Of a stretch of 6,993 bases of DNA, positions 5,264 to 6,993 are shown piece after piece. The notes beneath the pieces are model-generated. The model made no database searches. It saw nothing but the letters and a program-made list of their open reading frames with translations, and was not told the origin of the DNA. A program made the position numbers and the translations under genes. The first letter of the stretch is position 1. Every line of letters begins with the position of its first letter. This DNA comes from CAYWFU01 sp964457585 (GTDB lineage: Bacteria; JACRDZ01), in NCBI GenBank assembly GCA_964457585.1, contig CAYWFU010000110.1, positions 1 to 6,993 of the forward strand, given 5' to 3'.

Positions 5264-6027
5264 TCACCATCCTCTGCTTGCGCCGCCGCCGCCGCTCATC
5301 CCGCCGCCAAATCCGCCAAATCCGCCAAACCCGCCGCCACCACTAAAATCACCGCCTCTACCGCCTCCATATCCACCGCCAATAAAAGGACCTGGAGGAA
5401 AAATAGTAAAACCTCTTCTCCTGCGGCGAGGGAAAAATAAAATAATAATTAATATAATAAAAAATACAGCTGACCAATCCGAATTGAAAATATATTTCTC
5501 ATTTTTTGATTTTGGTTTTCCAACACCGAGATCAACATTATACTCTTTTGCAATAATTCTTACAATTTCAATTGTACCTTCTTTTATCCCATTACTAAAA
5601 TCACCCTGCTTAAAATATGGCAGAATTGATTTATCAATAATACTTCCTGCCAATCCATCAGGGATTGCTCCTTCCAATCCATATCCGACTTCTATTCTGA
5701 TTTTTTTATCTTTACTGACAACTAAAAGCAATACTCCATTATCTTTTTCTTTATCACCTATTTTCCATTTTTCAAAAAGTTTTGAAGTATATACCTCAAT
5801 ATTTTCATCTCCCAGAGTATCAATTGTAACAATAGCCACTTCAGAACTTGTTTTTTTTTGAGTCTTTTAATAAGACCATCAAGAAAATTATATTCTTCGG
5901 GTTTGATCAAACCAGCAAAATCATTAATATATCCTTGATATGCGGGATATTGAGGTTCTGAAAAAATATTAATGTTTAAGCAAATAATGATTATAATAAT
6001 ATTAAACAATATTTTTATAATTTTCAT
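5264..6027 (-). CDS. TPM-domain (YgcG-like) exported protein, frameshifted at a poly-A tract
   Basis: As sequenced the gene is in two frames that join at a run of nine A (minus strand; 5859-5851). One more A would give a continuous protein of about 254 residues. Residues 1-23 are a signal peptide, and YPAYQGYINDFAGLIKPEE begins the TPM domain. After the tract the other frame gives TSSEVAIVTIDTLGDENIEVY, LFEKWKIGDKEKDNGVLLLVV, KKIRIEVGYGLEGAIPDG and SIIDKSILPYFKQGDFSNGI, all hallmarks of the TPM fold (about 30-180). A membrane segment follows (SDWSAVFFIILIIILFF), then an RRRRR basic stop-transfer, then a glycine-rich tail ending GGGGASRGW. TPM proteins of this type are exported and anchored with the domain outside; their role is unclear, with photosystem repair and phosphatase activity known for relatives. 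The ATG overlaps the upstream stop as ATGA. If the frameshift is real, the product from the ATG ends after 89 residues and loses most of the domain. Confidence 0.85.
5851..5859 (-). other. Nine-base homopolymer at the TPM frameshift
   Basis: The run of nine T on the plus strand (A on the coding strand) is exactly where the two TPM frames meet. Nine bases keep frame one, which fails 33 codons later; ten bases restore the full protein. Sequencing or assembly error, replication slippage (on/off switching) and transcriptional slippage all act on such tracts, and the sequence alone cannot tell them apart. Confidence 0.85.
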
Positions 6028-6770
6028 GGTTTATCTATAATATCAGCAAGTTTAGAAAGAATAGACAGATATTTTTCAAAAAATTCCATAGCATCTTCAG
6101 ACCCAATTTTTTTATCACCTTTTATATCATATAAAATTGCAAGTAGAATTTCAACATCTATTCCGGATTCAACACTTAATACTTTTATTATTTCTTCTTT
6201 ATTTTTAGGAGGTATTTTATTTTTCAATCTGATTAAATTTTTAAATACAGGAATAAAAGATGAAAAAGTTGATGTAATTATATATTCTATATTTTCTTTA
6301 TGTTTACCTGATTCTAGATATATTTGCCGCAGCTTAATAATTTTTCCTTTTAATTCCTGCTCGCACTGTAAACGCAAATTATCATGTTTTATTTCTAAAT
6401 CCATAAATAAATCATTTCCCCACAATAAAACATGATTTTCCTTTATATCAAAAAATTCGATTGGAAAAACATCAGCGGAATTTTTGATTTCATCAGATGT
6501 AAATACAAGGGGGATAATAGCATCTTTTTTAGAATATTGTTCAAATAAAGATAAAGTTGGCTTAAAATTATCAAACGTAAAATTTTTCACAATAATAAGA
6601 ATATTAATATTTGATTTTCCGCCGACAAAATCTATTCCAACAGCACTTCCATATAGTATAATAGATTCTACACATGAAGTGGAATTTTCAAGAAATTTTT
6701 TACAAAAATTTTCCAGTATTTTTTTTGTTTTTATATTTATTTTATCAAGATTAAGTATTTCAACAGACAT
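6024..6770 (-). CDS. Nucleotidyltransferase-like protein with altered active-site motif
   Basis: The product has 248 residues. The N-terminal part is a nucleotidyltransferase fold: SIILYGSAVGIDFVGGKSNINILIIV (about 36-61), in which GS at 41-42 is the usual nucleotide-binding turn. The carboxylate pair normally written DxD is here NIN (54-56), so metal-dependent catalysis is doubtful. A second conserved stretch, SADVFPIEFFDIKENHVLLWGND (98-120), and a helical C-terminal part (LRLQCEQELKGKIIKLRQIYLE) follow. I know similar proteins as hypothetical nucleotidyltransferases. It is the first gene of the minus operon, with a strong AAGGAGG Shine-Dalgarno sequence (6778-6784) seven bases before the ATG. 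Its stop overlaps the TPM start by four bases, so the two are translationally coupled. It has no signal peptide and must be cytoplasmic. Its link to the envelope genes is unexplained; a regulatory or nucleotide-sensing role is one guess. Confidence 0.7.
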   Translation of the reverse strand: MSVEILNLDKINIKTKKILENFCKKFLENSTSCVESIILYGSAVGIDFVGGKSNINILIIVKNFTFDNFKPTLSLFEQYSKKDAIIPLVFTSDEIKNSADVFPIEFFDIKENHVLLWGNDLFMDLEIKHDNLRLQCEQELKGKIIKLRQIYLESGKHKENIEYIITSTFSSFIPVFKNLIRLKNKIPPKNKEEIIKVLSVESGIDVEILLAILYDIKGDKKIGSEDAMEFFEKYLSILSKLADIIDKP

Positions 6771-6777
6771 TGGGTTA

Positions 6778-6818
6778 CCTCCTTATTAAAATTATACCCA
6801 ATATGTATTTTTTTGCAA
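6778..6818 (-). promoter_or_regulatory. Promoter and ribosome binding site of the envelope operon
   Basis: Read on the minus strand, TTGCAA (6818-6813), a 16-base spacer and a perfect TATAAT (6796-6791) form a good sigma-70 type promoter. The start of transcription would fall near 6784, at the edge of the AAGGAGG Shine-Dalgarno sequence (6784-6778). The leader would therefore be only about 14 bases long, leaving no room for a riboswitch or attenuator. This is the best promoter in the window and probably drives all six minus-strand genes. Confidence 0.6.
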
Positions 6819-6889
6819 GCCCATAGTACAGCACCACAGAATTAAGTATACAAAAAGAAAGTTTGAAAAATAAAACCTAGATTCGTCCT

Positions 6890-6959
6890 CGACATGTTTA
6901 ATCGGTGATAAAACATGTCGGGAATGACACAACTTCCCGCATGTCCAATGGCATTGACA
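6890..6959. repeat. Cluster of three successive hairpins
   Basis: Hairpin one is a perfect 10-bp stem, CGACATGTTT (6890-6899) with AAACATGTCG (6911-6920). Hairpin two, CGGGAA (6919-6924) with TTCCCG (6934-6939), shares two bases with it. Hairpin three pairs TGTC-C-AATG (6942-6950) with CATTGACA (6952-6959), with one bulged C. The outer CCTAGATTC...GGGAATGAC arrangement recalls widespread intergenic palindromic repeats built on ATTCCC/GGGAAT. The rest of 6831-6993 shows no gene. Confidence 0.55.
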
Positions 6960-6993
6960 CTAAATATATTATTAAATTGAGCATTGACAATTG

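Noticed and set aside
5275..5400. GC-rich patch as sign of horizontal transfer
   Set aside because: It encodes the glycine-rich tail typical of TPM proteins; GGN codons explain the composition.
5484..5861. 125-codon plus-strand open frame
   Set aside because: It is antisense to the TPM domain, which has clear family motifs on the other strand.
6484..6789. Plus-strand open frame opposite the nucleotidyltransferase
   Set aside because: Antisense shadow of a gene with recognisable motifs and a strong promoter.
1..6993. tRNA, rRNA or riboswitch genes
   Set aside because: No cloverleaf, rRNA segment or known riboswitch core was seen on either strand; the leaders are short or repeat-derived.

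Overview
The window is very AT-rich, with long A and T runs in both coding and non-coding DNA. It carries a dense set of short, mostly exported proteins. A LolA-like carrier, several signal peptides, and LemA, TPM and YidD proteins point to a diderm (outer-membrane) bacterium with a low-GC genome. The protein variants (a short exported YidD with a DRLIHEG motif, TPR proteins with a TM2/DUF5683-like tail) resemble those of poorly cultured candidate phyla or spirochaete/deltaproteobacterial relatives. I cannot name the species.

Left part (1-1740, plus strand): about 400 bases of non-coding DNA with stacked inverted repeats lead into a lolA-like gene. It is followed by two tandem paralogous genes for about 90-residue secreted or membrane proteins with strongly conserved RVGLEMNEG and GKTMSE blocks, which I do not recognise. 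A hairpin plus T-run, with a competing second hairpin, follows them.

Middle (1813-2512, plus strand): a decayed MntA-HepT type nucleotidyltransferase/HEPN toxin-antitoxin pair. The nucleotidyltransferase is split by a single-base frameshift. The HEPN partner keeps only its N- and C-terminal ends and has lost the central region where the family's catalytic motif normally lies. Its end overlaps tail-to-tail with the next gene.

Right part (2494-6784, minus strand): one long convergent operon in the order nucleotidyltransferase-like protein, TPM-domain (YgcG-like) protein, LemA, small TPR protein, YidD, and TPR/TM2-like protein. Four of the five junctions overlap or nearly touch (ATGA, TAATG, an 11-base overlap and a 3-base gap), which suggests translational coupling. 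A good promoter and Shine-Dalgarno sequence precede the first gene. The set looks like a cell-envelope module, with membrane-anchored LemA, an exported TPM domain, a YidD-like protein and exported TPR scaffolds. The TPM gene is interrupted by a one-base frameshift exactly at a nine-base homopolymer.

The most striking observation is a dispersed palindromic repeat of about 100 bp present twice. One copy (5064-5162) lies in the gap between the TPM and lemA genes. The other (3719-3818) lies inside the yidD reading frame, where it adds 32 in-frame codons in the middle of the signal peptide. Removing those codons rebuilds a textbook signal peptide. This resembles the protein-invading palindromic elements described in Rickettsia (RPE), but with unrelated sequence. 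The last 150 bases hold another cluster of overlapping hairpins.
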